From Bacteroides gallinarum DSM 18171 = JCM 13658 (GTDB taxonomy: Bacteria; Bacteroidota; Bacteroidia; Bacteroidales; Bacteroidaceae), in the NCBI RefSeq assembly GCF_000374365.1, contig NZ_KB894127.1:50931-114930 (forward strand): a stretch of DNA of 64,000 nucleotides, given 5' to 3'. Positions 26,086 through 34,452 of this stretch are shown one piece after another. Below the pieces are notes generated by a model. It was given only the letters and a program-made list of their open reading frames with translations, was not told the DNA's origin and did not search any database. Made by a program: the position numbers and the translations under genes. Positions within the stretch are counted from its first letter, which is position 1; every line of letters begins with the position of its first letter.

Positions 26086-28038
26086 ATGTATAATATTATT
26101 CAATTAAACGACAAAAATTTGTCGGAATTGCAAGCTATTGCCCAAGAATTGGGTATCAAAAAAACGGATTCTCTTAAAAAAGAAGAACTTGTTTACAAGA
26201 TACTCGATGAGCAGGCCATTGCGGGAGCAACCAAGAAAGTGGCAGCCGACAAATTAAAGGAAGAACGCAAGGGGGACAAACAAAAACGTTCTCGCGTAAC
26301 GGTCAAGAAGGAAACGGCCGACAAGGTGTTCACCGCCAATAAGAACGGCGACCTTACGAAAGCGAAAACGGAAGAAGCACCTGCTGCCCCGGCAGCCGAG
26401 GCAACCAAGAAGGAAACGGCCGCCGCAGCTCCGGCAGCGGAACCCGCCGCTCCCAAACGCAAACCGGGACGTCCCCGCAAAGTAAAACAAGAAGCGGCTC
26501 CTGCTGCGGAAGCTCCTAAGGCTGTGCAGGAAGAGGTGAAAGCGGAACCTGCCGAACCGGAAAAGGTCGCTGCGCTTCCCCTGGAAATCCCCGAAGAGAG
26601 TCCCGTATTGCCGGAAATGGAAGATGACTTTATCCCTATCGAAGACCTTCCTACCGAAAAAGTGGAATTGCCGTCGGAGCTTATCGGTAAATTCGAAGCT
26701 ACCAAAGCGGAAGTTCCCGTTCCTGCGGAGCAGCCCCAACGTCCCCGCCTTCGCTCTCGCGACAACAACTCTTCCTACAACAATAATCGTAACAACAATA
26801 ATAATAACCAGCGTCCTGCCCAGCCCCAGCAGCGCCCCGCGCAGCAGCAGAACGGCAACGAGAATTATGCCGCTCCCGAACGCAAACCGGTGGCAGAACG
26901 CGAGAAGGTGTATGAGTTCGACGATATACTGACCGGAACCGGCGTGCTGGAAATCATGCAGGACGGTTACGGTTTCCTGCGTTCGTCCGACTACAATTAC
27001 CTTTCTTCTCCCGACGATATTTACGTTTCGCAATCCCAAATCAAGCTGTTCGGCCTGAAAACCGGCGATGTGGTGGAGGGCGTCATCCGTCCGCCCAAGG
27101 AAGGCGAAAAATACTTCCCGCTGGTGAAGGTGTCCAAGATTAACGGACGCGACCCGGCTTTCGTGCGCGACCGTGTGCCGTTCGAGCATCTTACCCCGCT
27201 TTTTCCCGAGGAGAAGTTCAAGCTTTGCAAGGGCGGTTATTCCGATTCCTTGTCGGCACGTGTGGTAGACCTTTTCGCTCCTATCGGCAAAGGCCAGCGT
27301 GCATTGATTGTGGCACAGCCCAAAACCGGTAAGACTATTCTGATGAAGGACATCGCCAATGCCATTGCCGCCAATCACCCGGAAGTTTATATGATAATGC
27401 TGCTGATTGACGAGCGCCCGGAAGAAGTTACCGACATGGCGCGTACCGTGAATGCGGAGGTTATCGCCTCTACTTTCGACGAACCGGCGGAACGCCACGT
27501 GAAGATTGCAGGCATTGTCCTGGAAAAAGCCAAGAGAATGGTAGAGTGCGGACATGACGTCGTTATCTTCCTCGACTCCATAACCCGCCTGGCACGTGCT
27601 TATAATACGGTTTCCCCGGCTTCCGGCAAGGTGCTTTCCGGCGGTGTGGACGCTAATGCGCTGCACAAGCCGAAACGTTTCTTCGGCGCAGCCCGTAATA
27701 TCGAGGGTGGCGGTTCGCTGACTATTCTTGCAACGGCGCTAATCGATACCGGTTCCAAAATGGACGAAGTTATCTTCGAGGAATTCAAGGGAACGGGTAA
27801 CATGGAGTTGCAGCTCGACCGCAACCTGTCCAACAAGCGTGTGTTCCCGGCTGTCAATATCGTTGCTTCCAGTACGCGCCGCGACGACTTGTTGCAGGAT
27901 AAGCAGACGCTCGACCGTATGTGGATTCTCCGCAAATACCTTGCCGACATGAACCCGATAGAAGCAATGGATTTTGTAAAGGACCGTCTGGAGAAAACCA
28001 AGGACAACGACGAGTTCCTGATGAGCATGAACAGCTAA
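26086..28038 (+). CDS. rho: Transcription termination factor Rho with long disordered insert
   Basis: This is the hexameric RNA helicase that ends transcription. The 650-residue protein is much longer than the 419 of Escherichia coli Rho. Residues 1-45 are the Rho N-terminal helical domain ([13 protein letters not shown]). Residues about 50-275 are low complexity: Ala/Glu/Lys/Pro-rich, with an AT-hook-like [11 protein letters not shown] and an Asn/Gln-rich run near 226-262. Then come the RNA-binding fold ([15 protein letters not shown]) and the ATPase core, with Walker A QPKTGKT at about 411-417, [11 protein letters not shown] and [13 protein letters not shown]. Disordered inserts in Bacteroides Rho are known to promote phase separation and fitness in the gut. 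It has its own promoter and is followed by ffh. Confidence 0.97.
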   Translation: MYNIIQLNDKNLSELQAIAQELGIKKTDSLKKEELVYKILDEQAIAGATKKVAADKLKEERKGDKQKRSRVTVKKETADKVFTANKNGDLTKAKTEEAPAAPAAEATKKETAAAAPAAEPAAPKRKPGRPRKVKQEAAPAAEAPKAVQEEVKAEPAEPEKVAALPLEIPEESPVLPEMEDDFIPIEDLPTEKVELPSELIGKFEATKAEVPVPAEQPQRPRLRSRDNNSSYNNNRNNNNNNQRPAQPQQRPAQQQNGNENYAAPERKPVAEREKVYEFDDILTGTGVLEIMQDGYGFLRSSDYNYLSSPDDIYVSQSQIKLFGLKTGDVVEGVIRPPKEGEKYFPLVKVSKINGRDPAFVRDRVPFEHLTPLFPEEKFKLCKGGYSDSLSARVVDLFAPIGKGQRALIVAQPKTGKTILMKDIANAIAANHPEVYMIMLLIDERPEEVTDMARTVNAEVIASTFDEPAERHVKIAGIVLEKAKRMVECGHDVVIFLDSITRLARAYNTVSPASGKVLSGGVDANALHKPKRFFGAARNIEGGGSLTILATALIDTGSKMDEVIFEEFKGTGNMELQLDRNLSNKRVFPAVNIVASSTRRDDLLQDKQTLDRMWILRKYLADMNPIEAMDFVKDRLEKTKDNDEFLMSMNS

Positions 28039-28137
28039 AACGGTTCGGCAGTTACGGATAGCGTATGGTGGGGAGGTGCGCCTGTACCCCCGATAAGAGC
28101 AAATTGTAATTTAGTAATTGTAAGATTGTAAGATAGT

Positions 28138-29460
28138 ATGTTCGATAATTTAAGCGAAAGACTCGAGAGGTCGTTTAAAATACTGAAAGGTGAGGGCAAA
28201 ATCACCGAGATTAATGTGGCGGAAACGCTGAAAGATGTGCGTAAAGCGCTTCTGGATGCCGACGTAAACTATAAGGTTGCCAAGAATTTTACCGATACCG
28301 TTAAGGAAAAGGCGCTGGGACAGAATGTGCTGACAGCGGTGAAGCCCAGCCAGTTAATGGTAAAAATCGTACACGATGAACTGACCCGGCTCATGGGCGG
28401 CAAAACGGCGGAAATCAATATCGATTCCAAGCCGGCTGTTATTTTGATGTCCGGTTTGCAGGGGTCCGGTAAGACGACTTTCTCCGGCAAGCTGGCACGT
28501 ATGCTGAAAACCAAGAAGAACCGGAAACCTTTGCTGGTGGCATGCGATGTGTACCGTCCTGCCGCTATCGAGCAGTTGCGCGTACTGGCGGAGCAGATTG
28601 AAGTGCCCATGTACTCGGAACCGGACAGCAAAGACCCGGTGGCTATTGCGCAGAATGCCATACAAGAGGCGAAGGCAAAAGGATACGACCTCGTCATAGT
28701 GGATACTGCCGGCCGCCTGGCGGTAGACGAGGAGATGATGAACGAGATTGCCGCAATCAAGTCTGCTATCGACCCGAATGAAATATTGTTCGTGGTGGAT
28801 TCCATGACCGGACAGGATGCGGTGAATACGGCGAAAGAATTCAATGAGCGCCTGGACTTCGACGGTGTAGTATTGACGAAGCTGGACGGCGATACCCGCG
28901 GCGGTGCTGCGCTTTCTATCCGTTCCGTGGTCAACAAACCTATCAAGTTCGTGGGTACGGGCGAAAAGCTGGATGCTATCGACCAGTTCCACCCTGCCCG
29001 TATGGCAGACCGTATTCTCGGTATGGGCGATATCGTGTCGTTGGTGGAGCGTGCGCAGGAGCAGTACGACGAGGAGGAGGCCAAGCGCCTGCAAAAGAAG
29101 ATTGCGAAGAACCAGTTCGACTTCAACGACTTCCTGAGCCAGATTGCACAAATCAAGAAAATGGGTAACCTGAAAGAACTTGCCTCCATGATACCGGGGG
29201 TAGGTAAGGCGATTAAGGATATCGACATCGACGACAATGCTTTCAAGAGCATCGAGGCGATTATCTACTCCATGACTCCGGAGGAACGCAGCAATCCGGC
29301 TATCCTGAACGGTTCGCGCCGCCAGCGTATTGCCAAGGGTAGCGGTACGAACATCCAGGAGGTGAACCGCTTGCTGAAACAGTTCGACCAGACCCGTAAA
29401 ATGATGAAAATGGTAACAGGCAGCAAAATGGGCAAGATGATGCCGAAGCTGAAGAGATAA
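28138..29460 (+). CDS. ffh: Signal recognition particle protein Ffh (SRP54)
   Basis: This binds the 4.5S RNA and the signal sequences of nascent membrane proteins and hands them to FtsY. The 440-residue protein has the N domain, the G domain with GLQGSGKTTFSGKLA, DVYRPAAIEQL, VDTAGRLAVDE and TKLDGDTRGGAAL, and a methionine-rich M domain at the C-terminus (MMKMVTGSKMGKMMPKLKR). It starts 99 bp after rho. A strong terminator follows. Confidence 0.97.
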   Translation: MFDNLSERLERSFKILKGEGKITEINVAETLKDVRKALLDADVNYKVAKNFTDTVKEKALGQNVLTAVKPSQLMVKIVHDELTRLMGGKTAEINIDSKPAVILMSGLQGSGKTTFSGKLARMLKTKKNRKPLLVACDVYRPAAIEQLRVLAEQIEVPMYSEPDSKDPVAIAQNAIQEAKAKGYDLVIVDTAGRLAVDEEMMNEIAAIKSAIDPNEILFVVDSMTGQDAVNTAKEFNERLDFDGVVLTKLDGDTRGGAALSIRSVVNKPIKFVGTGEKLDAIDQFHPARMADRILGMGDIVSLVERAQEQYDEEEAKRLQKKIAKNQFDFNDFLSQIAQIKKMGNLKELASMIPGVGKAIKDIDIDDNAFKSIEAIIYSMTPEERSNPAILNGSRRQRIAKGSGTNIQEVNRLLKQFDQTRKMMKMVTGSKMGKMMPKLKR

Positions 29461-29484
29461 GGAAAAGGAAATTTCCTGCATGAA

Positions 29485-29528
29485 AATCCCGCTGACTCCA
29501 TATAATGAATGAAGTCGGCGGGATTTTT
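29485..29528 (+). terminator. Terminator after ffh
   Basis: AATCCCGCTGACT (29485-29497) pairs with AGTCGGCGGGATT (29513-29525) with one wobble, followed by a run of T (29524-29528). The T-run is shared with the -33 element of the next promoter. Confidence 0.88.
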
Positions 29529-29557
29529 GCTTTATTCGGTTATTTACTCTACTTTTG
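29526..29557 (+). promoter_or_regulatory. Promoter for folD and the capA-like gene
   Basis: TTTG (29526-29529), 20 bp, then TACTTTTG (29550-29557). It is a full consensus match. Its -33 element lies in the T-run of the ffh terminator, so the end of one unit and the start of the next overlap. Confidence 0.8.
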
Positions 29558-29602
29558 CAGATAATGCTGTACGGATAATAACTAATACGATATAATTTGA
29601 AT

Positions 29603-30484
29603 ATGACATTGATTGACGGAAAAGCGATTTCCGAACAGGTAAAACAGGAAATTGCGGCAGAAGTAGCTGAGATAGCGGCACGCGGCGGAAAACGCCCGCA
29701 CCTGGCAGCTATCCTCGTAGGACACGACGGCGGCAGCGAGACTTATGTGGCGGCTAAGGTAAAGGCTTGTGAAGTATGCGGTTTCAAGTCTTCACTTATC
29801 CGTTATGAGTCCGATGTTACGGAAGAAGAACTTTTGGCAAAGGTACGCGAACTGAATGAAGATGCGGATGTGAACGGTTTTATCGTCCAGTTGCCTCTGC
29901 CGAAGCATATCTCGGAACAGAAGGTTATCGAGACAATCGACTATCGGAAGGATGTGGACGGTTTCCATCCGATTAATGTGGGACGTATGTCGATAGGGTT
30001 GCCTTGTTATGTTTCCGCGACTCCCAACGGCATTCTCGAGCTGTTGAAGAGATACCGAATAGAGACTTCCGGAAAGAAGTGCGTGGTATTGGGACGCAGC
30101 AACATCGTAGGCAAGCCTATGGCAGCCCTTATGATGCAGAAGGCTTACCCCGGCGATGCCACGGTAACCGTTTGCCACAGCCGCAGTAAGGATTTGGTAA
30201 AGGAGTGCCGGGAAGCGGACATCATCATCGCGGCTTTGGGACAACCCAACTTCGTTAAGGCGGACATGGTGAAGGAAGGGGCTGTCGTTATAGATGTGGG
30301 TACTACGCGTGTACCGGATGCCACCAAGAAATCCGGTTTCAAGTTGACCGGCGATGTCAAGTTCGACGAGGTTGCCCCGAAGTGTTCGTTCATCACGCCT
30401 GTACCCGGCGGTGTAGGTCCGATGACAATCGTTTCTTTAATGAAGAATACGCTGTTGGCAGGCAAGAAAGCTATTTACCGGTAA
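29603..30484 (+). CDS. folD: Bifunctional methylene-THF dehydrogenase / cyclohydrolase
   Basis: This enzyme interconverts 5,10-methylene-, methenyl- and 10-formyl-tetrahydrofolate for purine and formyl-methionine synthesis. The 293-residue protein has [13 protein letters not shown] with the catalytic Lys, [25 protein letters not shown], the cofactor loop [11 protein letters not shown] and [12 protein letters not shown] use the ATG at 29603; a TTG at 29597 is in frame but less likely. The next gene starts 9 bp after the stop codon. Confidence 0.97.
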   Translation: MTLIDGKAISEQVKQEIAAEVAEIAARGGKRPHLAAILVGHDGGSETYVAAKVKACEVCGFKSSLIRYESDVTEEELLAKVRELNEDADVNGFIVQLPLPKHISEQKVIETIDYRKDVDGFHPINVGRMSIGLPCYVSATPNGILELLKRYRIETSGKKCVVLGRSNIVGKPMAALMMQKAYPGDATVTVCHSRSKDLVKECREADIIIAALGQPNFVKADMVKEGAVVIDVGTTRVPDATKKSGFKLTGDVKFDEVAPKCSFITPVPGGVGPMTIVSLMKNTLLAGKKAIYR

Positions 30485-30493
30485 ATAGGGGCG

Positions 30494-31636
30494 ATGAAAG
30501 CGCTCGTTGCCTTTATCCTTTTATTGTATGGCGTAACCCTTTCCGCACAGGAAAGGATTACGCTATTATTTGCAGGAGACCTGATGCAGCATCAGGCGCA
30601 GATAAATGCCGCCCGTACTCCTGACGGAAACTACGATTATTCTCCTTGTTTCTCTCTTGTGAAAGAGCAAATATCCCGCGCCGATATTGCCGTTGGCAAT
30701 CTTGAGGTGACCCTCGGAGGAGAGCCTTATCGGGGGTATCCCGCTTTCAGCGCTCCCGACGAATATCTGCAAGCTATCAAGGATGCCGGATTCGATGTGC
30801 TGCTCACAGCGAACAATCATTGTCTGGACCGTGGTAAGAAAGGGCTGGAACGGACTATCGCCCGAATGGATTCGCTTTCCATACCCCATGCGGGCACTTA
30901 CCGGAACATGGAGGAGCGAAGGCAGCGTTATCCTCTCTTTATCAGGAAAAAAGGCTTTTGTATCGCCATACTCAACTATACTTATGGTACTAACGGACTT
31001 AAGGCGGCTTCGCCCAATATCGTCAATTACATCGACAAGGAAACTATCCTCGAAGATATCCGTAGTGCCCGTGCCGCACAGCCGGATGCCATTATAGCCT
31101 GCATGCATTGGGGAGAGGAGTATCACTCGCTTCCCGACCGCGGACAGCGCGAGCTGGCCGACTGGTTGTTGGAGCAGGGGGTAACCCATATCATCGGGGC
31201 GCATCCGCATGTAATTCAGCCTATGGAGTTGCGTGAGGCCGGCAACCGGCAGCATATCGTCGTTTATTCCTTAGGAAATTTCATTTCCAATATGAGCGCT
31301 ACAAATACGGACGGCGGTCTTATCTTTACCCTGGAGCTCGAGAAATATCCTCTTCCCCAACCGGTTCACCCGTTGCGGGGTAATCTGAGTTATTCGCCGT
31401 CTCTCGAGCCTTTTACTCTTTCTTTTCCGTTCTCACGTGTCGTCCGGTGCGGATATACCTTAGTGTGGACTGCCCGCCCTGCTCTTACCGGAAAGAAAAA
31501 TTATATTTTATATCCTTCTTACTCACCTGTTGACAGTTTGCCGCAGCCTGCCCGTAAACGCTTGAATATCTTTATGGAAAACTCGCGGAAACTCCTGCAA
31601 CAGCATAATAAGGGAATTTTCGAGAGTGATAAATAG
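30494..31636 (+). CDS. CapA-like exported metallophosphatase-fold protein
   Basis: This 380-residue protein of the CapA/PgsA family (PGA_cap) has a signal peptide ending LSAQ. The order of motifs is LLFAGDLMQHQAQ, VGNLEVTLGG, LLTANNHCLDRG, ACMHWGEEYH, GAHPHVIQPME and VYSLGNFISN, which carry the metal-binding Asp, Asn and His residues of this fold. In Bacillus the family takes part in poly-gamma-glutamate capsule making, but the other capsule genes are absent here, so the function is open. It lies 9 bp after folD, probably in one transcript. Confidence 0.88.
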   Translation: MKALVAFILLLYGVTLSAQERITLLFAGDLMQHQAQINAARTPDGNYDYSPCFSLVKEQISRADIAVGNLEVTLGGEPYRGYPAFSAPDEYLQAIKDAGFDVLLTANNHCLDRGKKGLERTIARMDSLSIPHAGTYRNMEERRQRYPLFIRKKGFCIAILNYTYGTNGLKAASPNIVNYIDKETILEDIRSARAAQPDAIIACMHWGEEYHSLPDRGQRELADWLLEQGVTHIIGAHPHVIQPMELREAGNRQHIVVYSLGNFISNMSATNTDGGLIFTLELEKYPLPQPVHPLRGNLSYSPSLEPFTLSFPFSRVVRCGYTLVWTARPALTGKKNYILYPSYSPVDSLPQPARKRLNIFMENSRKLLQQHNKGIFESDK

Positions 31637-31667
31637 CTGTTTTTTCGTGAAAATAATTATCGAAATA

Positions 31668-31698
31668 TTTGCAATATCAAAGATTATCCCTATCTTTG
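31668..31698 (+). promoter_or_regulatory. Promoter for tRNA-His
   Basis: TTTG (31668-31671), 19 bp, then TATCTTTG (31691-31698). It is a full consensus match, 27 bp before the tRNA. Confidence 0.85.
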
Positions 31699-31725
31699 CA
31701 CCGCATTTGAGAAATGCAATAACAT

Positions 31726-31803
31726 GGTGACTGTAGTTCAGTTGGTTAGAGCGTCAGATTGTGGTTCTGAATGTCGAGGGTTCGAGTCCCTTCAGTCACC
31801 CCA
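31726..31803 (+). tRNA. tRNA-His (GTG)
   Basis: A cloverleaf can be drawn, with acceptor GTGACTG and CAGTCAC, an extra G at -1 facing discriminator C as expected for histidine tRNAs, anticodon GTG in the loop TTGTGGT, and T-arm GGTTCGAGTCC. CCA is encoded (31801-31803). Confidence 0.95.
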
Positions 31804-31805
31804 AG

Positions 31806-31840
31806 AAAGAGGAATATCAGTAATGATTTTCCTCTTTTTT
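31806..31840 (+). terminator. Terminator after tRNA-His
   Basis: AAAGAGGAA (31806-31814) pairs with TTCCTCTTT (31829-31837), followed by more T. The gap 31841-32044 after it holds one promoter candidate and no gene. Confidence 0.75.
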
Positions 31841-31875
31841 GTTGCATAAAGGTGGATTAGGGGTCAGTTTGAAAA

Positions 31876-31907
31876 CTTGGGATATTTAGTTAAAATGCTT
31901 ATTTTTG
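31876..31907 (+). promoter_or_regulatory. Promoter candidate for the TlpA-like gene
   Basis: CTTG (31876-31879; one mismatch), 20 bp, then TATTTTTG (31900-31907). It would give a leader of about 130 bases before the ATG at 32045. Confidence 0.5.
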
Positions 31908-32044
31908 CTTCACGAAAGTGAAATGCACAGTTTCCGTTTCTTTCATAGAGTTGTTAAAGGTTTAGTTTGGGGCTTTTGGGAGATTTAAGCCGGTTTCTTT
32001 GGCGGTGGGAAGCGTATTTATAAATAATTGAAAAAGCGAAGAAG

Positions 32045-32578
32045 ATGAAACGATTCGGATTATGGATACTCGGGCTGCTGGCTTTGTGCAGTACAGCGGG
32101 TATGGCACAGGAAGCAGTGGCGGACAGTACCGGTTATATTGTAAAGGAAGGACAGGTAGCGCCCGATTTTACCGTGACGCTGACAGACGGCAAAACCGTT
32201 AAACTTTCCGATTTCCGCGGTAAGGTAGTGATGCTGCAATTTACCGCAAGCTGGTGTGGTGTGTGCCGGAAAGAAATGCCTTTTATAGAAAAGGATATCT
32301 GGCAGAGGCATAAGTCCAATCCGGATTTCGTGCTGATAGGCATCGACCGCGACGAGCCTTTGGATAAGGTTATTGCATTCGGTAAGGCTACCGATATCAC
32401 CTATCCTTTGGGGTTAGACCCGGGAGCCGATATTTTTGCCAAATATGCATTGCGCCAGGCGGGTATTACCCGTAATGTCCTGATTGATAAAGAAGGCCGC
32501 ATCGTGATGCTTACCCGCCTTTACAATCCGGAGGAATTTGCTTCGCTGGTTAAGAAAATCGACGGGCTTCTGGAGTGA
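32045..32578 (+). CDS. TlpA-like periplasmic thioredoxin
   Basis: This 177-residue thiol-disulfide protein of the AhpC/TSA-TlpA group has a signal peptide (residues 1-21, ending GMAQ). The thioredoxin-like domain starts at VAPDFTVTL. The active site is FTASWCGVCRKEMP, with CGVC at residues 71-74, and a cis-proline position lies near GITRNVLIDKEGRI. It probably reduces disulfides of secreted proteins or cytochrome c in the periplasm. It ends 8 bp before the convergent fimbrial-locus gene. Confidence 0.9.
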   Translation: MKRFGLWILGLLALCSTAGMAQEAVADSTGYIVKEGQVAPDFTVTLTDGKTVKLSDFRGKVVMLQFTASWCGVCRKEMPFIEKDIWQRHKSNPDFVLIGIDRDEPLDKVIAFGKATDITYPLGLDPGADIFAKYALRQAGITRNVLIDKEGRIVMLTRLYNPEEFASLVKKIDGLLE

Positions 32579-32586
32579 TTTCCTTA

Positions 32587-34437
32587 TCAGAAAGAAAAAC
32601 TCGTTCCGGCATGTAACGACATCATCACGTCTTTTCCCTGCACATTATCCTGCATCAGCAATTCCTTGCCGTAAACGCGGATTTTAGGTTCGAGGAACAC
32701 GTTGAAGCGGCTGCTCACTCGGTAGGCTGCCTGCAACCCCGCTTCTCCGCCGATAAAGAAGCGGTTCTCTTGTTTCAGCCTCATGGATGCCACTACCCCG
32801 GCAAATAACTGTATGTCGTATTTGCGCTCCGGGTCATAACCCGCCATTAGATTGGTAAGATTGAGCATGTAGTCGAGGCTTCCGCTTGCCATGTCGTATT
32901 TTTGCGCCCCTTCTTTCAGGTCTGCGGAGAAAGGTCCGAAGTCAGCCCCTAAACGAAGGGATGACAACGGGGTGAAAACACGTCCTACCGCTATCATCGC
33001 CTGGTAGTCGAAGTAACGTTTCAAGGCATAGCGTTTTACCTGGATAGGTGTGGCAAAGCCTACCGCTCCGCTTACGAAGAAGGAAGGTTTGAATAATTCC
33101 CGGTTCAAGGAACGTTCCAGCCGTTTTTCGAGATTGGCACGGCTCACTTCAATACCTATATTCAAGTTGAAAAGATTGTCGGTATATTTTCTAGCTACAT
33201 ACCGGTCTTCGTACTTTTCGCTGGTTTTCATGGAGTACGAGGCCATAGTGGTACGCGGCTCGATGAAGAATGCGATGTTGTCGGATACGGCATATTTAAA
33301 TTGCACGCCGCCCGTAAATCCGGTATAACCGCCTTTGGCAGGGTAATATCCGTTTTCTTTCCTGATATACCCGAGCTCGCCACCGGCAAGCAGGTTGATG
33401 CTGAAAGGGGCATCGAGGTTATGCCCGTTAAAGAAATACATCATATTCAGCATCCCCTCCAGGCGTCCGCCCACATAGCTGGACATTTCATAGAATTCTT
33501 CTTGCGGAGCGGTTTCCGTGGCGGCAATTACTTTTTTGTGCCACGTGTCGCCCGAGGTAAAGGCGGATAGGCGCAGGCCGAATGCAGGCAGCAGCCATTT
33601 GCCTGCCGACAGGCTGAAATGCGGACCGATAGAATTTGTCGCGCCTATTTCATCGGTTAGTCTGGAAGCCTGGAGCTGTCCTCCGGCAGCGAAGCTGATA
33701 AAGGTATTGTCCCAGAAACTGTCTCCTTCGAGGATGCGTACTTTTCCGAAGGGAGCCCATGCTTTGAAACGGTAGTTGATACCGAGCGTCGCCCCGTAAG
33801 TGACATCGTATTTGTGCCAGTTCTTTTGGTATGAATGGTCTATGCCGTCGGTCAGGATAGAGGCGCGGGGTTCCAGGTAGAAATCTACGTGAGGGGTAGG
33901 GTGGAGTTTCAGTTGCAGGCCTAAGTGCAGCTCCCCCGCATGCTCCGCTTTGCCGAGCAGCGAGGAATATTGGTAACCGATACCCGCAACGGTAGAAACT
34001 TCGAAAAGACGCCCCGGATTGTATCCGCTGGTATAGGAAGTGATGTTCAGCAGGTAATCGGCTTGTACTCCGAAACGAACCAGCCTTTCATTGTCTATTC
34101 TTCTCGAAAAGGTTCCGCCCAGCAGGGACATACGCAGCGAGTGGGAAGGAGATAACAGGATACCCGCTGCGATACCGCCGACAGGACCGGTGCTGAAGTC
34201 GGCGTTTCCCCGGGGAAGAATCTTATCCATTCCCCCGAATAAAGATATGTAGATATTCTTTTTCCATGCACTGTCGAAGGGTACGGCGTCCGGATGCCGG
34301 TAACGCTTGGAAAGCGCCTCCCTCGTGGCGTCGAAGTAGGTTTGCGTGCTGTCTTTCTGCTGTCCGCGGACGTGGGTTGCCGCACCTGCCAATACAAGTA
34401 ATACAGAAACGGTATATTGTTTGAGTGTATGTTTCAT
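32587..34437 (-). CDS. Large outer-membrane barrel protein, three similar modules
   Basis: I do not recognise a named family. The 616-residue protein has a signal peptide ending RGQQ. It then has three consecutive segments of about 170-200 residues, each with amphipathic strands and the same landmarks: an FFIEP or FYLEP or FLEPK stretch near the end of a module (YLEPRASI, FIEPRTTM, FLEPKIRV) and LLNIT or MLNLTNLMAGYDP-like text. This suggests triplication of a small barrel or a multi-module barrel. It is the last gene of the fimbrial locus, 15 bp after the upstream gene, so it may be a surface or assembly component. Confidence 0.7.
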   Translation of the reverse strand: MKHTLKQYTVSVLLVLAGAATHVRGQQKDSTQTYFDATREALSKRYRHPDAVPFDSAWKKNIYISLFGGMDKILPRGNADFSTGPVGGIAAGILLSPSHSLRMSLLGGTFSRRIDNERLVRFGVQADYLLNITSYTSGYNPGRLFEVSTVAGIGYQYSSLLGKAEHAGELHLGLQLKLHPTPHVDFYLEPRASILTDGIDHSYQKNWHKYDVTYGATLGINYRFKAWAPFGKVRILEGDSFWDNTFISFAAGGQLQASRLTDEIGATNSIGPHFSLSAGKWLLPAFGLRLSAFTSGDTWHKKVIAATETAPQEEFYEMSSYVGGRLEGMLNMMYFFNGHNLDAPFSINLLAGGELGYIRKENGYYPAKGGYTGFTGGVQFKYAVSDNIAFFIEPRTTMASYSMKTSEKYEDRYVARKYTDNLFNLNIGIEVSRANLEKRLERSLNRELFKPSFFVSGAVGFATPIQVKRYALKRYFDYQAMIAVGRVFTPLSSLRLGADFGPFSADLKEGAQKYDMASGSLDYMLNLTNLMAGYDPERKYDIQLFAGVVASMRLKQENRFFIGGEAGLQAAYRVSSRFNVFLEPKIRVYGKELLMQDNVQGKDVMMSLHAGTSFSF

Positions 34438-34452
34438 ATAAACGAACTTTCT

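Noticed and set aside
26254..27666. 470-codon frame antisense to rho
   Set aside because: It is a composition effect of the rho insert; it reads Arg/Phe/Gly-rich and has no recognisable domain.
31637..32044. Small RNA gene beside tRNA-His
   Set aside because: The promoter and terminator there are explained by the tRNA; the rest has only one weak promoter candidate for the next gene.
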